This document shows positions 34,008 through 42,673 of a stretch of 64,000 nucleotides of DNA, piece after piece. The notes beneath the pieces are model-generated. The model was not told where the DNA came from. It worked only from the letters and a program-made list of their open reading frames with translations, and searched no databases. The translations under genes were made by a program, and so were the position numbers. Location: NCBI RefSeq assembly GCF_016862975.1, contig NZ_BONZ01000048.1, positions 31,938-95,937 of the forward strand, read 5' to 3'. The DNA comes from Rugosimonospora africana (lineage in GTDB: Bacteria; Actinomycetota; Actinomycetes; Mycobacteriales; Micromonosporaceae). Within the stretch, counting starts at the first letter, position 1. Each line of letters opens with the position of its first letter.

Positions 34008-35468
34008 ATGGCCCGCACGGAAGAGGTGACGCCGGCAGCCGTGGCCGGCACCGGGATCGAGCTGAACGGCATCGAGGTCATTGCCGAGAGCGAGCGTTCC
34101 GGACAGCCGCGGTCGTTGTTCTGGCCCTGGTTCGCCTCGAACATTTCGGTGCTCGGCGTCAGCTACGGCGCGTTCACGCTGGCCTTCGGGGTCTCGTTCG
34201 TGCAGGCGGTGATCGCCGGGATCGTCGGCATCGTGGTCTCGTTCGCGCTGTGCGGCGTGATCGCGCTCGCCGGCAAGCGGGGCTCGGCACCGACGATGGT
34301 GCTGTCCCGGGCCGCCTTCGGCGTCAACGGTAATCGCCTCACCGCCGCGTTGTCCTGGCTGCTCACGGTGGGCTGGGAGACGGTACTGGTCATCCTGGCC
34401 ACATTGGCCACCGCGACCGTGTTCACCCGGCTGGGCTGGGGCGGTGGCACTGGTACGAAGGTCGTCGCGTTGGTCGTCGTCTCGGCTATCACCGTGCTGG
34501 CCGGCGTGGCCGGCTTCGCCGTGGTGATGCGCCTGCAGACGGTGATCACCGTGGTCACGGCCGTGCTCACGGTCGTCTACATGGTGCTGGCCGCCGGGCA
34601 CATCCACTGGTCGACCGTCTCGTCGCTGCCAGCCGGCTCCACCCAGCACGTGATCGGCGCGCTGGTGTTCCTCATGACCGGATTCGGTCTGGGCTGGGTC
34701 AACGCCGCCGCGGACTACTCGCGCTACCTGCCCCGGACCGCGTCCGGTCGCAGCGTGTTCGGCTGGACCACGTTCGCGGCCGCGCTCGGACCGGTCGTCC
34801 TGCTGGTCTTCGGGCTGCTCCTGGCCGGTTCCTCGGAGAGCCTGTCCGGCGCGATCGGCGCGGACCCGATCGGCGCGCTGACCACGCTGCTGCCGACCTG
34901 GTTCCTGGTGCCGTTCGCGATCGCTGCCGTCCTCGGCCTGATCGGCGGCGCCGTACTGGACATCTACTCGTCCGGCCTGGCCCTGCTGACCGCCGGCGTC
35001 CGCATCCCGCGTTACCTGGCCGCCGGAGTCGACGGCGTCATCATGATCGCCGGAACGATCTACGTGGTCTTCTTCGGCAGCACCTTCATCGGCGAGTTCC
35101 AGGGCTTCCTGATCACGCTGGGCGTCCCGATCGCGGCCTGGGCCGGCGTGATGCTGGCCGACGTGGCGCTGCGCCGCCGCGACTACGCCGAGGACGAGCT
35201 GTTCGACCCGCGCGGCCGCTACGGAAACCTGCGCGCACTGCCGCTGACGCTAGTCGTCGGAGGCACGGCGATCGGCTGGGGCCTGGTCACCAACACGTAC
35301 GCCGGCTGGCTGGACTGGCAGGGATACCTGCTCGGTCCGCTCGGGCTCGGCGGCAAGCAGGGTTCGTGGGCCTTCGCCGGTCTGGGCATCCTGGTCGCCC
35401 TGGTGATCGGCCTGGTCGGGACGCTGGTCGGCAGCGCCGGCACGGTCCGCCGCCAGGAAGACGCGTAG
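34008..35468 (+). CDS. NCS1 family nucleobase:cation symporter (cytosine permease-like)
   Basis: A 486-residue membrane transporter with about 12 helices. The N-terminal 'GIELNGIEVIAESERSGQPR' and 'FWPWFASNISVLGVSYGAF' segments, then 'GSAPTMVLSRAAFGVNGN' and 'NAAADYSRYLPRTASG', are diagnostic of NCS1 permeases that take up cytosine, allantoin or other bases with a cation. I chose the ATG at 34008 because GAGGGGG lies just upstream and family homology begins there. The gene is followed 19 bp later by the convergent TetR gene. No metabolic genes for bases are nearby, so the substrate is unclear. Confidence 0.9.
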   Translation: MARTEEVTPAAVAGTGIELNGIEVIAESERSGQPRSLFWPWFASNISVLGVSYGAFTLAFGVSFVQAVIAGIVGIVVSFALCGVIALAGKRGSAPTMVLSRAAFGVNGNRLTAALSWLLTVGWETVLVILATLATATVFTRLGWGGGTGTKVVALVVVSAITVLAGVAGFAVVMRLQTVITVVTAVLTVVYMVLAAGHIHWSTVSSLPAGSTQHVIGALVFLMTGFGLGWVNAAADYSRYLPRTASGRSVFGWTTFAAALGPVVLLVFGLLLAGSSESLSGAIGADPIGALTTLLPTWFLVPFAIAAVLGLIGGAVLDIYSSGLALLTAGVRIPRYLAAGVDGVIMIAGTIYVVFFGSTFIGEFQGFLITLGVPIAAWAGVMLADVALRRRDYAEDELFDPRGRYGNLRALPLTLVVGGTAIGWGLVTNTYAGWLDWQGYLLGPLGLGGKQGSWAFAGLGILVALVIGLVGTLVGSAGTVRRQEDA

Positions 35469-35487
35469 CGCAGCGCCTGCGCCTGGA

Positions 35488-36150
35488 TCAGGCCGTCGTC
35501 AGGCCGTTGGCGATGAAGCCGAGCGTCAGCTGCTCCAGGTGATGCCGGGCGGCGTCGGGGGTGTCGCGCAGGGGTCCTTGCCCGACGAGCACGGCCAGGC
35601 CGTGGACGGTGGACCAGATGGGGTACTCGATGCCGTCGCGGCGCCGCCGGTCCAGCACGCCGGCGTCGACCAGTTCGTCGAGGACGGCGCGAAGCTGGCC
35701 CAGGGGCGAACGGTCCTGCCCGGTCTCATCGTCCACATTGGCGTAGGCGTGCTGCTGCGGCACAGCGAACGCGGCGGCGAACAGCCCCGGTTCCTGACGG
35801 GCGAATTCCAGGTACGCGGTGCCGATCGCGCCGAGGCGGCGGCGAGCCGCGGCGGCGTCGCCGTGCTTGCCGCGTACGCGGGCGACACCGGCGGCCATGC
35901 GGTCGGCGAGCTCACGCATCGCCGCCGCGCACACCGCGGCGAGGAGTTCGTCCCGGTCGGCGAAGTGCCGGTAGGCGGCGTTGGGTACGACACCCACCAG
36001 CCGGGTCGCCTCACGTAGCAGGACGGCATCCGGGCCACCGGCACGGGCGAGTTCGAGCCCGGCAGAGACCAGGCTGTCGCGGACGGCGCCCCGGGGACGG
36101 CGTCGGCGCTCTGCCTGGTGTGTCTCTCCCGCTGCCTGGCCGGTTGTCAC
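35488..36150 (-). CDS. TetR/AcrR-family regulator with WHG domain
   Basis: A 220-residue repressor. Residues 22-68 form the TetR HTH ('ARAGGPDAVLLREATRLVGVVPNAAYRHFADRDELLA' in part). The C-terminal domain ('YLEFARQEPGLFAAAF', then 'WSTVHGLAVLVGQGPLRD') matches the TetR WHG type. The GTG/ATG at 36150 starts MTTGQAAG. The gene diverges from a carbonic-anhydrase-like gene, and between them are two identical 15-bp palindromes, its probable operators. It most likely represses itself and that gene. Confidence 0.9.
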   Translation of the reverse strand: MTTGQAAGETHQAERRRRPRGAVRDSLVSAGLELARAGGPDAVLLREATRLVGVVPNAAYRHFADRDELLAAVCAAAMRELADRMAAGVARVRGKHGDAAAARRRLGAIGTAYLEFARQEPGLFAAAFAVPQQHAYANVDDETGQDRSPLGQLRAVLDELVDAGVLDRRRRDGIEYPIWSTVHGLAVLVGQGPLRDTPDAARHHLEQLTLGFIANGLTTA

Positions 36151-36166
36151 GACGACAGGATAGCAA

Positions 36167-36181
36167 GTGGACAGCGTCCAC
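36167..36181. promoter_or_regulatory. TetR operator, copy 1
   Basis: GTGGACAGCGTCCAC is an inverted repeat of GTGGAC arms around AGC, flanked by further symmetry (AAGTGG...CCACTT). It sits 17 bp upstream of the TetR start. An identical copy is 28 bp away, centre to centre. Such arrangement is typical of self-regulated TetR pairs. Confidence 0.8.
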
Positions 36182-36194
36182 TTGTCTCGTTAAT

Positions 36195-36209
36195 GTGGAC
36201 AGCGTCCAC
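36195..36209. promoter_or_regulatory. TetR operator, copy 2
   Basis: A second identical GTGGACAGCGTCCAC, 66 bp upstream of the carbonic-anhydrase-like start. The two sites lie between the divergent starts and would let one repressor control both promoters. Confidence 0.8.
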
Positions 36210-36274
36210 TAACCGCGCGGGGTGGACATCCGGGCCGACCCCATCAACTGACACCAGCCCTCGAAGGAGTCACC

Positions 36275-36814
36275 GTGACCAAGCTGACTCGACTGCTCGA
36301 ACACAACGAGCGGTTCGCCCGTACCTTCGTCCCCACGGCACTCGGCGTGCCCACCGCACCCGTGCTCGTCGTCACCTGTCTCGACCACCGGGTCGATCCC
36401 GCGATCACCCTCGGACTCCAGCTCGGAGACGCTCCCGTCATCCGCAACACAGGTGGACGCGTCACCCAGGCCGTCATCGACGACGTCGCCTATCTCGCCT
36501 TCCTCGCCGAGCAGCTGTTCGGCGGACAGGGCGCGACCGACACCCTCTTCGAAGTCGCCGTCATCCACCACACCCAGTGCGGAACCGCCTTCCTCGCCGA
36601 TCCGAACTTCCGGAAGAGGGCCGCCGAGGCAACCGGCCTCTCCGAAGGGACGCTGGAAGCCTCCGCGGTCGCCGACCCGAGCGCCACCGTCAAGGCCGAC
36701 GTCGAGCGCCTGCTCACCTCACCGTTGCTCTCGCCCAAGGTGAGCGTTTCCGGCCACGTGTACGACCTCGCGACCGGCCGCGTCACCACGACCATCGACG
36801 CGCGATACCCGTAG
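36275..36814 (+). CDS. Beta-carbonic anhydrase-like protein
   Basis: A 179-residue cytoplasmic protein. Zinc ligands are seen as Cys35-x-Asp37-x-Arg39 ('CLDHRVDP') and His99-x-x-Cys102 ('HHTQCGTA'), the beta-carbonic anhydrase pattern. 'VIRNTGGRVTQAVIDD' follows the first motif. The C-terminus ends in 'VSGHVYDLATGRV', also conserved. Known enzymes hydrate CO2. The GTG at 36275 follows AAGGAG. It is the obvious target of the divergent TetR regulator, which is unusual for a housekeeping carbonic anhydrase and suggests an inducible role. Confidence 0.85.
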   Translation: MTKLTRLLEHNERFARTFVPTALGVPTAPVLVVTCLDHRVDPAITLGLQLGDAPVIRNTGGRVTQAVIDDVAYLAFLAEQLFGGQGATDTLFEVAVIHHTQCGTAFLADPNFRKRAAEATGLSEGTLEASAVADPSATVKADVERLLTSPLLSPKVSVSGHVYDLATGRVTTTIDARYP

Positions 36815-36847
36815 CGGCGCTCGTCCTCGTGATAGGGGCGGGCGGGT

Positions 36848-37519
36848 TCACCGCGGGCCGGGCGCGACCAGCCCGGTTTGATACGCGATCACGACGAGCT
36901 GGGCGCGATCACGTGCGCCCAGCTTCACCATGGCGCGGTTGACATGCGTCTTCACCGTCGCGGGGCTCAGTACCAGATGCGCGGCGATCTCGTCGTTGGA
37001 CAGTCCGGTGGCGACCAGCGTCAGGATCTCCCGTTCGCGGTCGGTGAGTACGGCCAGGCGCTGCGGCGTCGGCGGGTCGTCCTGGTCCGGGTACCGCAGG
37101 AAGCGGGCGATCAGGCTCCGGGTCGCGGCCGGTGACAGCAGGGCGTCTCCCCGGCTGACCACCCGGATCGCGTTCAGCAACTCCTCGGGCTCCGCGCTCT
37201 TGCCGAGGAACCCGCTGGCGCCGTGCCGCAGGGCCTGGAACACGTACTGGTCGATCTCGAACGTGGTGAGGATGAGCACCCGCACGCCGGCGAGGTCGTC
37301 GTTCTCGGTGATCATTCGGGTGGCGGTCAGCCCGTCCAGGTCGGGCATCCGGATGTCCATGAGCACCACGTCGGCGCGCAGCTGCCGGGCCAGCTCGACC
37401 GCCTGCCGCCCGGTCGATGCCTCGCCTACCACCTCAAGGTCCGGCACGGTACTGATGAGCAGTCGGAAGCTGCCGCGCAACAAGGGCTGGTCGTCGGCGA
37501 TCAGGACGCGGATGGTCAA
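36848..37519 (-). CDS. NarL/LuxR-family response regulator
   Basis: A 223-residue two-component regulator. The receiver domain (1-120) has 'VLIADDQPLLR' (acidic pair), the phosphorylated Asp in 'VVLMDIRMPDLDG' and the conserved Lys in 'GFLGKSAEPEELL'. The C-terminal LuxR HTH is 'LTDREREILTLVATGLSNDEIAAHLVLSPATVKTHVNR' in part. It overlaps the histidine kinase upstream by 4 bp, so it is cotranslated with it. Together they face an ABC exporter that is transcribed divergently from the kinase; the pair probably controls it. Confidence 0.93.
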   Translation of the reverse strand: MTIRVLIADDQPLLRGSFRLLISTVPDLEVVGEASTGRQAVELARQLRADVVLMDIRMPDLDGLTATRMITENDDLAGVRVLILTTFEIDQYVFQALRHGASGFLGKSAEPEELLNAIRVVSRGDALLSPAATRSLIARFLRYPDQDDPPTPQRLAVLTDREREILTLVATGLSNDEIAAHLVLSPATVKTHVNRAMVKLGARDRAQLVVIAYQTGLVAPGPR

Positions 37520-38826
37520 CTGGCACCCTCGGGATCCGGTCGCGCCCGGCCGGGCAGCGGCAGTGTCGGTTGCGGCAGTGTCGGTTGCGGCAGTGTCGGT
37601 AGCGGCAGTGCGGGCAGCGGCAGAGTGGCGCAGACCTGGAAGCCACCGGGGCGCGGGCCGGCACGCAGGTCGCCGCCGAGCGCGGCGACGCGTTCCCGCA
37701 TGCCGACGATGCCGTGCCCCGTTCCGTCCGGCGACGCGGGGGCCGGCCGGGCGGCGTCCGCCGATCGCGCCAGCGCGGCATCGTTCACGTCGTTGTCCAC
37801 CACGATCCGCAGCACTGTCGGCTGGTAGTCCAGGCGCAGTCGCGCGGTCACGGCGCCCGCGTGCTTGCGGACGTTGGTCAGGGACTCTTGAATCATCCGG
37901 TACGCGGTCAGATCCGTGGCCGGTGGAAGCCGGCGTACCACGCCCTCGACCCTGTCGTCGATCCGCAGTCCGGAGTCGCGGAACGAGGTGATCAGGTCGG
38001 CCAGGCCGGCCAGCCCCGCGGTGGGCCGGGTCGGCGGATCCGGCTCGTCAAACTCGCGCAGCAGGCCGATCGTGTCGCGCAACTCTTCCAGCGCGGTGCG
38101 GCTGGCCTGCCGGATGTGTACCAGCGATTGGCGCACCTGGTCCGGCTGCTCGTCGAGGACGTGGGCGGCGACCCCGGCCTGGACGTTGATCAGAGCGAGC
38201 TGGTGGCCGACCACGTCGTGGAGGTCGCGGGCAATCCGTAGCCGTTCATCGGTGACCTGCCGGCGAGCCTCCCGCTCACGGTCGTCTTCGGCGCGGCGCA
38301 CCCGGTCCTCGACTTCGGCCAGGTACGCGCGGCGGTTGCGGGCAGCGTCGCCGGCGGCGACCGCGAGCCCGCCCAGCGCCGCGAGCGCGATGTTCTCCGC
38401 GCCGATCCAGGCGGTCGGCTTCAACAGCATGTGCGCGCCACCGAGGGCCAGTACCGCCAGGCCGCCGATGAGCAGTGCGCGGCGGCGGGCGCTGGCTTCG
38501 GCGACGGTGTACAACGCGATCAGAGGCGCGGCCAGCAGCAGCACGCCGTCGTGGCCGGCCTGCGGCGCCAGGTACGCCTCGGCGGTCAGGGACGAGACCA
38601 CCAGAACCGGGAACGGCCACCGTCGCCGTACGGTCAACGCCGCGCAGGCGACGGCCGCCAGTACCCAGGTCGCATCCAGCGGCTCGCGACCCTGTGGCGG
38701 TCCGGCGACGGCGGTGAGCAGGACGACCGCGAACAGGATCGCCGCGATCGCGATGTCGGCGTGTGGCCTGCGGTGCGCGGCACGGCGCACCCGGTGAAGC
38801 ACACCGTGACCCTGCCGGGAACTCAC
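37516..38826 (-). CDS. Sensor histidine kinase (NarL-type)
   Basis: A 436-residue membrane kinase. About five hydrophobic helices occupy residues 20-160 ('IAIAAILFAVVLLTAVAG' and later segments). The dimerisation motif is 'RIARDLHDVVGHQLALINVQ' with the phosphorylated His, and the HATPase_c domain ends near 'GIVGMRERVAALGGDLRAG'. The extreme C-terminus is a Pro/Leu repeat made by four copies of a 15-bp unit (37561-37620). The start at 38826 (GTG) is uncertain and could be an internal GTG a few codons later. The gene overlaps the response regulator start by 4 bp. Confidence 0.85.
   Translation of the reverse strand: MSSRQGHGVLHRVRRAAHRRPHADIAIAAILFAVVLLTAVAGPPQGREPLDATWVLAAVACAALTVRRRWPFPVLVVSSLTAEAYLAPQAGHDGVLLLAAPLIALYTVAEASARRRALLIGGLAVLALGGAHMLLKPTAWIGAENIALAALGGLAVAAGDAARNRRAYLAEVEDRVRRAEDDREREARRQVTDERLRIARDLHDVVGHQLALINVQAGVAAHVLDEQPDQVRQSLVHIRQASRTALEELRDTIGLLREFDEPDPPTRPTAGLAGLADLITSFRDSGLRIDDRVEGVVRRLPPATDLTAYRMIQESLTNVRKHAGAVTARLRLDYQPTVLRIVVDNDVNDAALARSADAARPAPASPDGTGHGIVGMRERVAALGGDLRAGPRPGGFQVCATLPLPALPLPTLPQPTLPQPTLPLPGRARPDPEGAS
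37561..37620. repeat. Four 15-bp tandem repeats at the 3' end of the kinase gene
   Basis: The unit CAGTGTCGGTTGCGG occurs twice, followed by two variants (one or more changes each). On the minus strand it codes Pro-x-Leu-Pro-x repeats at the kinase C-terminus. A perfect multiple of three keeps the frame, so repeat number could vary without disrupting the protein. Confidence 0.85.
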
Positions 38827-39158
38827 GATGGCCGCGCCGCCGCCCGCCGGAGCCGACAGTCTGGATCCGGCCGCGCGGTTGCCCTGGTTCGCCGCCACGC
38901 TCACCACGGTAGGCGACCGCCGGCCGCGGCGGCGTCGTCCGTTCGCCGTAGCGGTGAGGTACCGCCGGCGCGGTACGGCGGCGGCGACGCGCGAGGCGGC
39001 GCGTACGGCGAAGATGCCGCGGCCGGGCGACGACCCCGAGCCGTCCGGCGACCAGAGTGGGAACGGATTCCCGGGGGAGCGCTGCAGGGGCGCGCGGGAC
39101 AGACAGGGTGAACAGGAGGAGATGTCGCGATGGCAGACCCGAGGTCGGGGGTCCGAAG
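38827..39158. other. Divergent region between kinase and ABC exporter
   Basis: A 332-bp stretch between two divergently transcribed units. It includes the palindrome GTACCGCCGGCGCGGTAC (38959-38976), which could be a regulator site, and GGAGGAG near 39114 ahead of a short out-of-frame ATG at 39122 that might code a leader peptide. No larger gene is supported. Confidence 0.4.
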
Positions 39159-39905
39159 ATGAGCGCGGTTTCGGTACGCGGACTGACGAAGCGTTTCGGT
39201 GGCGTACGGGCGGTACAGGATCTGACCTTCGACGTACCGGAGGGGCAGGTGACCGGGTTCCTCGGCGCGAACGGGGCGGGCAAGACCACCACCCTGCGGA
39301 TGATGGTGGGACTGGTCCGGCCGACCGCCGGACAGGTGCTGATCGACGGCCTGCGCTACGACCAGCTCCGGCAGCCGCGCCGCACGGTCGGGGCGGTGCT
39401 GGAGGCGACCGGGTTCCATCCCGGTCGTCGCGGCCGCGACCACCTGCGCATCGTCGGCCAGCTCGCGGGCGTGTCCCGGACCCGCGTCGACGCGGTCCTG
39501 GACCAGGTGGGTCTGGCCGGCGCCGCCGACCGGCGGGTGGGTGGCTACTCGTTGGGGATGCGGCAACGGCTGGGGCTGGGCGCCGCGCTGCTGGGCGAGC
39601 CACGGGTACTCGTCCTGGACGAGCCGGGCAACGGGCTCGACCCCGCGGGGATGGCCTGGTTGCGTACCCTGCTGCGGGAGCTGGCCGGCCAGGGGTGCGC
39701 GATCGTGGTCTCCAGTCACGTACTGGCCGAACTCGCCCAGACCATCGACCGGGTGCTGGTCGTCAATGCCGGCCGGTTGCGATTCGCCGGTCCGCTCTCC
39801 GACCTGACCCGGACCGGTACCTCCCTGGAAGCCGCGTTCCTGAAACTGACCGAACCGGACGGTGAGGGAGTCCCGGCCGGGGCCGACCTGAGGAGCACGC
39901 GATGA
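39159..39905 (+). CDS. ABC exporter ATP-binding protein
   Basis: A 248-residue ATPase. Walker A is '[10 protein letters not shown]', the signature is '[16 protein letters not shown]' and Walker B is '[15 protein letters not shown]', with 'SHVLAEL' as the switch His. The order and the variant signature match ABC-2-type (bacitracin/daunorubicin-like) exporters. The ATG at 39159 is chosen because homology starts there. The stop overlaps the start of the permease gene by 4 bp. It is transcribed away from the kinase/regulator pair, which likely controls it. Confidence 0.92.
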   Translation: MSAVSVRGLTKRFGGVRAVQDLTFDVPEGQVTGFLGANGAGKTTTLRMMVGLVRPTAGQVLIDGLRYDQLRQPRRTVGAVLEATGFHPGRRGRDHLRIVGQLAGVSRTRVDAVLDQVGLAGAADRRVGGYSLGMRQRLGLGAALLGEPRVLVLDEPGNGLDPAGMAWLRTLLRELAGQGCAIVVSSHVLAELAQTIDRVLVVNAGRLRFAGPLSDLTRTGTSLEAAFLKLTEPDGEGVPAGADLRSTR

Positions 39906-40642
39906 CCGAGCTGATCGGCAACGAAGTCCTCAAGCTGCGGACGATCCGCAGCCCGTGGCTGCTGCTGGCCGCCGCGCAGGCCGTCGTCGTCGCCGGCGCT
40001 AGTGGCCGGCTGCGCCGAGGTGCCGTGCACGACCCGGCCATCGCGGTCGGTGCGGTGGCACACGTCGGCCTGACCGCGTTGTTCCCGCTCGTCCTGGGCA
40101 TCGTCGCGGTAGCCGGCGAGTACCGTCACCGGACCATCGTCGATACGTATCTGAGCACGCCGCGGCGGGGCCGGGTCGTGGCCGGCAAGCTCGGCGTGTA
40201 CACCGCCGCCGGGTTCGGCTTCGGCATCGCCGGATCGGTGACGGCGCTGGTTACCGCCGCGATCTGGCTGGCCGCGCGGGGCGGTTCGCTGGACCTGTCC
40301 GACGGCGAGCTGTGGCGCACCCTGGTCGGTGGCGTGGCCGCGTGCGCACTGTTCGCCGCCGTCGGCGTCGGCGTCGGGGCGCTGGTCCGCAACCTCGCCG
40401 GCGCGATCGCCGCCGCCCTGGCGTGGATCGCGCTCGTCGAGGGGGTGCTCGGCCAGCTCCTGGGCAGCGCGGGCAAGTGGCTGCCCTTCGCGGCCGGCGA
40501 GGCACTGGGTCGGCTTCCGATGGCCGGTGCGGACGCGCTCCCGCAGTGGGGGGCCGCGCTGGTCCTGCTCGGGTACGCCGCGGCGCTCGCGGCTGTGGCC
40601 GTTTCGAGCAGTGTCAGGCGCGATGTCGTCGCGGACCGGTGA
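39902..40642 (+). CDS. ABC-2-type exporter permease
   Basis: A 246-residue membrane protein with about six helices ('[16 protein letters not shown]', '[18 protein letters not shown]', '[19 protein letters not shown]' and others). '[20 protein letters not shown]' after the second helix is typical of ABC-2 permeases of the kind paired with NatA-like ATPases. It overlaps the ATPase gene by 4 bp. Its cargo is unknown. Confidence 0.88.
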   Translation: MTELIGNEVLKLRTIRSPWLLLAAAQAVVVAGASGRLRRGAVHDPAIAVGAVAHVGLTALFPLVLGIVAVAGEYRHRTIVDTYLSTPRRGRVVAGKLGVYTAAGFGFGIAGSVTALVTAAIWLAARGGSLDLSDGELWRTLVGGVAACALFAAVGVGVGALVRNLAGAIAAALAWIALVEGVLGQLLGSAGKWLPFAAGEALGRLPMAGADALPQWGAALVLLGYAAALAAVAVSSSVRRDVVADR

Positions 40643-40771
40643 GCCGACCATGGATCCGGTGGTCCGCCGAGATCGGGCGGCCGGTCCACGAACGGAGCGG
40701 GCCGTGATGACAGCGACGGTTATGAATGCGTGCCATGCTTGGTGAGTGGTCGCGCTGGAAGGCGGTCGGTG

Positions 40772-41824
40772 ATGGCCGATGCGGTGGTCGGGAGCGATCT
40801 GCTTCCGGCGGAGCGTTTCGAACGCTTGAGAGACGAATCGCTGCGAGCCCGGGAGCCGATCGACTTTCGTTTCTTCGGCGCGTGCGACCTCGCGGTGAGG
40901 GTCGATCTGATCGACTTCGGTCCGGTCACCATGACGTCGTTGACCACGGCTGGGCGGTTCGCCATGGACGTGGCCCGCACCTCGGCGCTCATCCGGCAGT
41001 CCGATCCGGAGGCGTACCGGCTGCTGTTGAATCTCGGCGGACGCACCGCGCTGAGCCAGGACCGTCAGGACATCATCCTCGGCCCGGGGGAAATGGCGTT
41101 CTATGACACCTCTCGCCCACATCATGGCTGGCGAAGAGTCGACGGCGGTGCCGGCCGTCTACTCATGCTCTCCGTGCCCCGATCCGTGCTCGCCACCCGG
41201 GCCGACGCGGTACGGTCGCTGACCGCGACCCGGCTGCCGTCGAGCAGCGGGATCGGGCGACTGGCGACACTGATGCTGCGCCAGATCGTCGATGACTCGG
41301 ACGCTTTCCCGGCATCCGAAGCGGCGCGGCTGTCGGCCACCGTCGTCAACCTGATCGACGCCTTGCTCGGGCACGCGCTCAACGTTCCGGATGGCGTGCC
41401 GCCGGACGTCGGCCGGCAGATCCTGCTGACCCGCGTACAGGCGTTCATCGATCGGCATCTGGAAGACGCTCGGCTCACCCCGGCCATGGTGGCGGCGGCT
41501 CACCACATCGCGCCGCGTACATTGGATCGCCTGTTCAGCGCGCAAGGGCTGACCGTGGCCGGCTGGATCCGGCACCGGCGTCTGGAACGGTGCCGGCAAG
41601 ACCTGGTCGACCCGGCCCAGGCCCACGTCCCGATCTACGCGATCGCGATGAGGTTCGGCTTCGCCGACGGGCCGCATCTCACACGTACCTTCACCGCGGC
41701 GTACGGGATGCCGCCGCGGGCGTACCGCCGAGAGTGGCAGCAGAGTGAGACCGGCGCGGATGTTCAAGCGCGTGGCGGGCATCGACATGGTCTGAAGTCC
41801 GGTCATCAGGATACTGGAATCTGA
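40772..41824 (+). CDS. AraC-family transcriptional regulator
   Basis: A 350-residue regulator. The N-terminal AraC_binding_2 domain includes 'RFFGACDLAVRVDLIDFG' and 'LGPGEMAFYDTSRPHHGWRR'. The C-terminal AraC HTH is at about 250-345: 'RHLEDARLTPAMVAAAHH' then 'RTLDRLFSAQGLTVAGWIR' and 'FADGPHLTRTFTAAYGMPPR'. I chose the ATG at 40772, preceded by GGAAGG at a reasonable distance; the frame is open further upstream to 40730. It lies downstream of the ABC exporter but with a 129-bp gap. Its target is not evident. Confidence 0.88.
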   Translation: MADAVVGSDLLPAERFERLRDESLRAREPIDFRFFGACDLAVRVDLIDFGPVTMTSLTTAGRFAMDVARTSALIRQSDPEAYRLLLNLGGRTALSQDRQDIILGPGEMAFYDTSRPHHGWRRVDGGAGRLLMLSVPRSVLATRADAVRSLTATRLPSSSGIGRLATLMLRQIVDDSDAFPASEAARLSATVVNLIDALLGHALNVPDGVPPDVGRQILLTRVQAFIDRHLEDARLTPAMVAAAHHIAPRTLDRLFSAQGLTVAGWIRHRRLERCRQDLVDPAQAHVPIYAIAMRFGFADGPHLTRTFTAAYGMPPRAYRREWQQSETGADVQARGGHRHGLKSGHQDTGI

Positions 41825-41867
41825 GGCGCCTCCCGCACATCCCATCCCCCCATGGAAAAGAGGCAAG

Positions 41868-42404
41868 ATGCGTGTCCCCGGATCCCCGCCCCGCCGGCTT
41901 CGGACACTGGCGATCGCCGCGGCAGCCCTGCTGACTGCGGTCGTCAGCCTCGCTTCGCCCGCTGCGGCGGCCAGCGACACCTTCGCCATCCACAACAACT
42001 ACGCTCAGGGCAGGTGCATCGCAATCAGCGGTGGATTCGCCGTGGACCTGACCTGCTCCAGCCGCGCCGACGACCAGATCTGGCACTGGGGGGCACCCAA
42101 CGCCGACGGCTGGCAGCAACTGATCAACAACAATGGTCAGTGTCTCGCGGTCCAGAACGGCAGCACCGCCTACGGCGCGTCGATCAAAGCCGGAACGTGC
42201 TACGGACCGTCCAACCCGGACCAGTACTGGGGGTACCTCTCCGACCCCGCCGAACCCCTTTACATCGCCAACTACAAGGCCAGTTTCGACCCGAGCCATG
42301 ACGGGCTCTGGGTCATCTGCGTCAAGGATGGGTCGACGGCAAACGGCGCGGCACTGCGGCTCGGTCCGGCGACCGGTAACCCCGACCAGTTCTGGCATTT
42401 CTGA
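41868..42404 (+). CDS. Secreted ricin-type beta-trefoil lectin
   Basis: A 178-residue exported protein. Residues 1-36 form a signal peptide ('LAIAAAALLTAVVSLASPAAA'). The mature part is one ricin-B trefoil with three QxW-like strands: 'DDQIWHWG', 'PDQYWGYL' and 'PDQFWHF'. 'GQCLAVQNGSTAYG' and 'VICVKDGSTANG' are the usual sugar-site segments, and Cys pairs are conserved. Such domains bind galactose- or xylan-type glycans. It carries no catalytic partner. AAAGAGG precedes the ATG at 41868, and a terminator follows. Confidence 0.85.
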   Translation: MRVPGSPPRRLRTLAIAAAALLTAVVSLASPAAAASDTFAIHNNYAQGRCIAISGGFAVDLTCSSRADDQIWHWGAPNADGWQQLINNNGQCLAVQNGSTAYGASIKAGTCYGPSNPDQYWGYLSDPAEPLYIANYKASFDPSHDGLWVICVKDGSTANGAALRLGPATGNPDQFWHF

Positions 42405-42492
42405 TCGCTGACCGCGATTCCTGGTGCGGCACGGTCCGCGGCCAGTAACCGTGCGGCCTCCGTGCGCTGAGGCAAGGGTACGCGCCGGCGCC

Positions 42493-42532
42493 GTGACGGG
42501 CGGGTCTCCTCTTCGGGAGGCCCGCCCGTCAC
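42493..42532. terminator. Hairpin terminator after the lectin gene
   Basis: GTGACGGGCGGG pairs with CCCGCCCGTCAC (12 bp) with extra inner pairing around TCTTC, 88 bp after the lectin stop. Confidence 0.8.
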
Positions 42533-42673
42533 TGTGAGGACGTTCCGCGGCGCGGTTCTCCGGTATCCCTCCGCGGGCCGGTCCGATCCCTCTGCCGGGG
42601 GAGGCCCGGGACTCGGCTCTGCTGCGATCGTCGGGAGCAGTGCTGACCGTCTCTCCCCGTCGGAAGGAAGCGC

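Noticed and set aside
37516..39603. A longer kinase start reaching 39603
   Set aside because: The extra N-terminal part overlaps the divergent ABC ATPase and is Pro/Arg-rich without homology.
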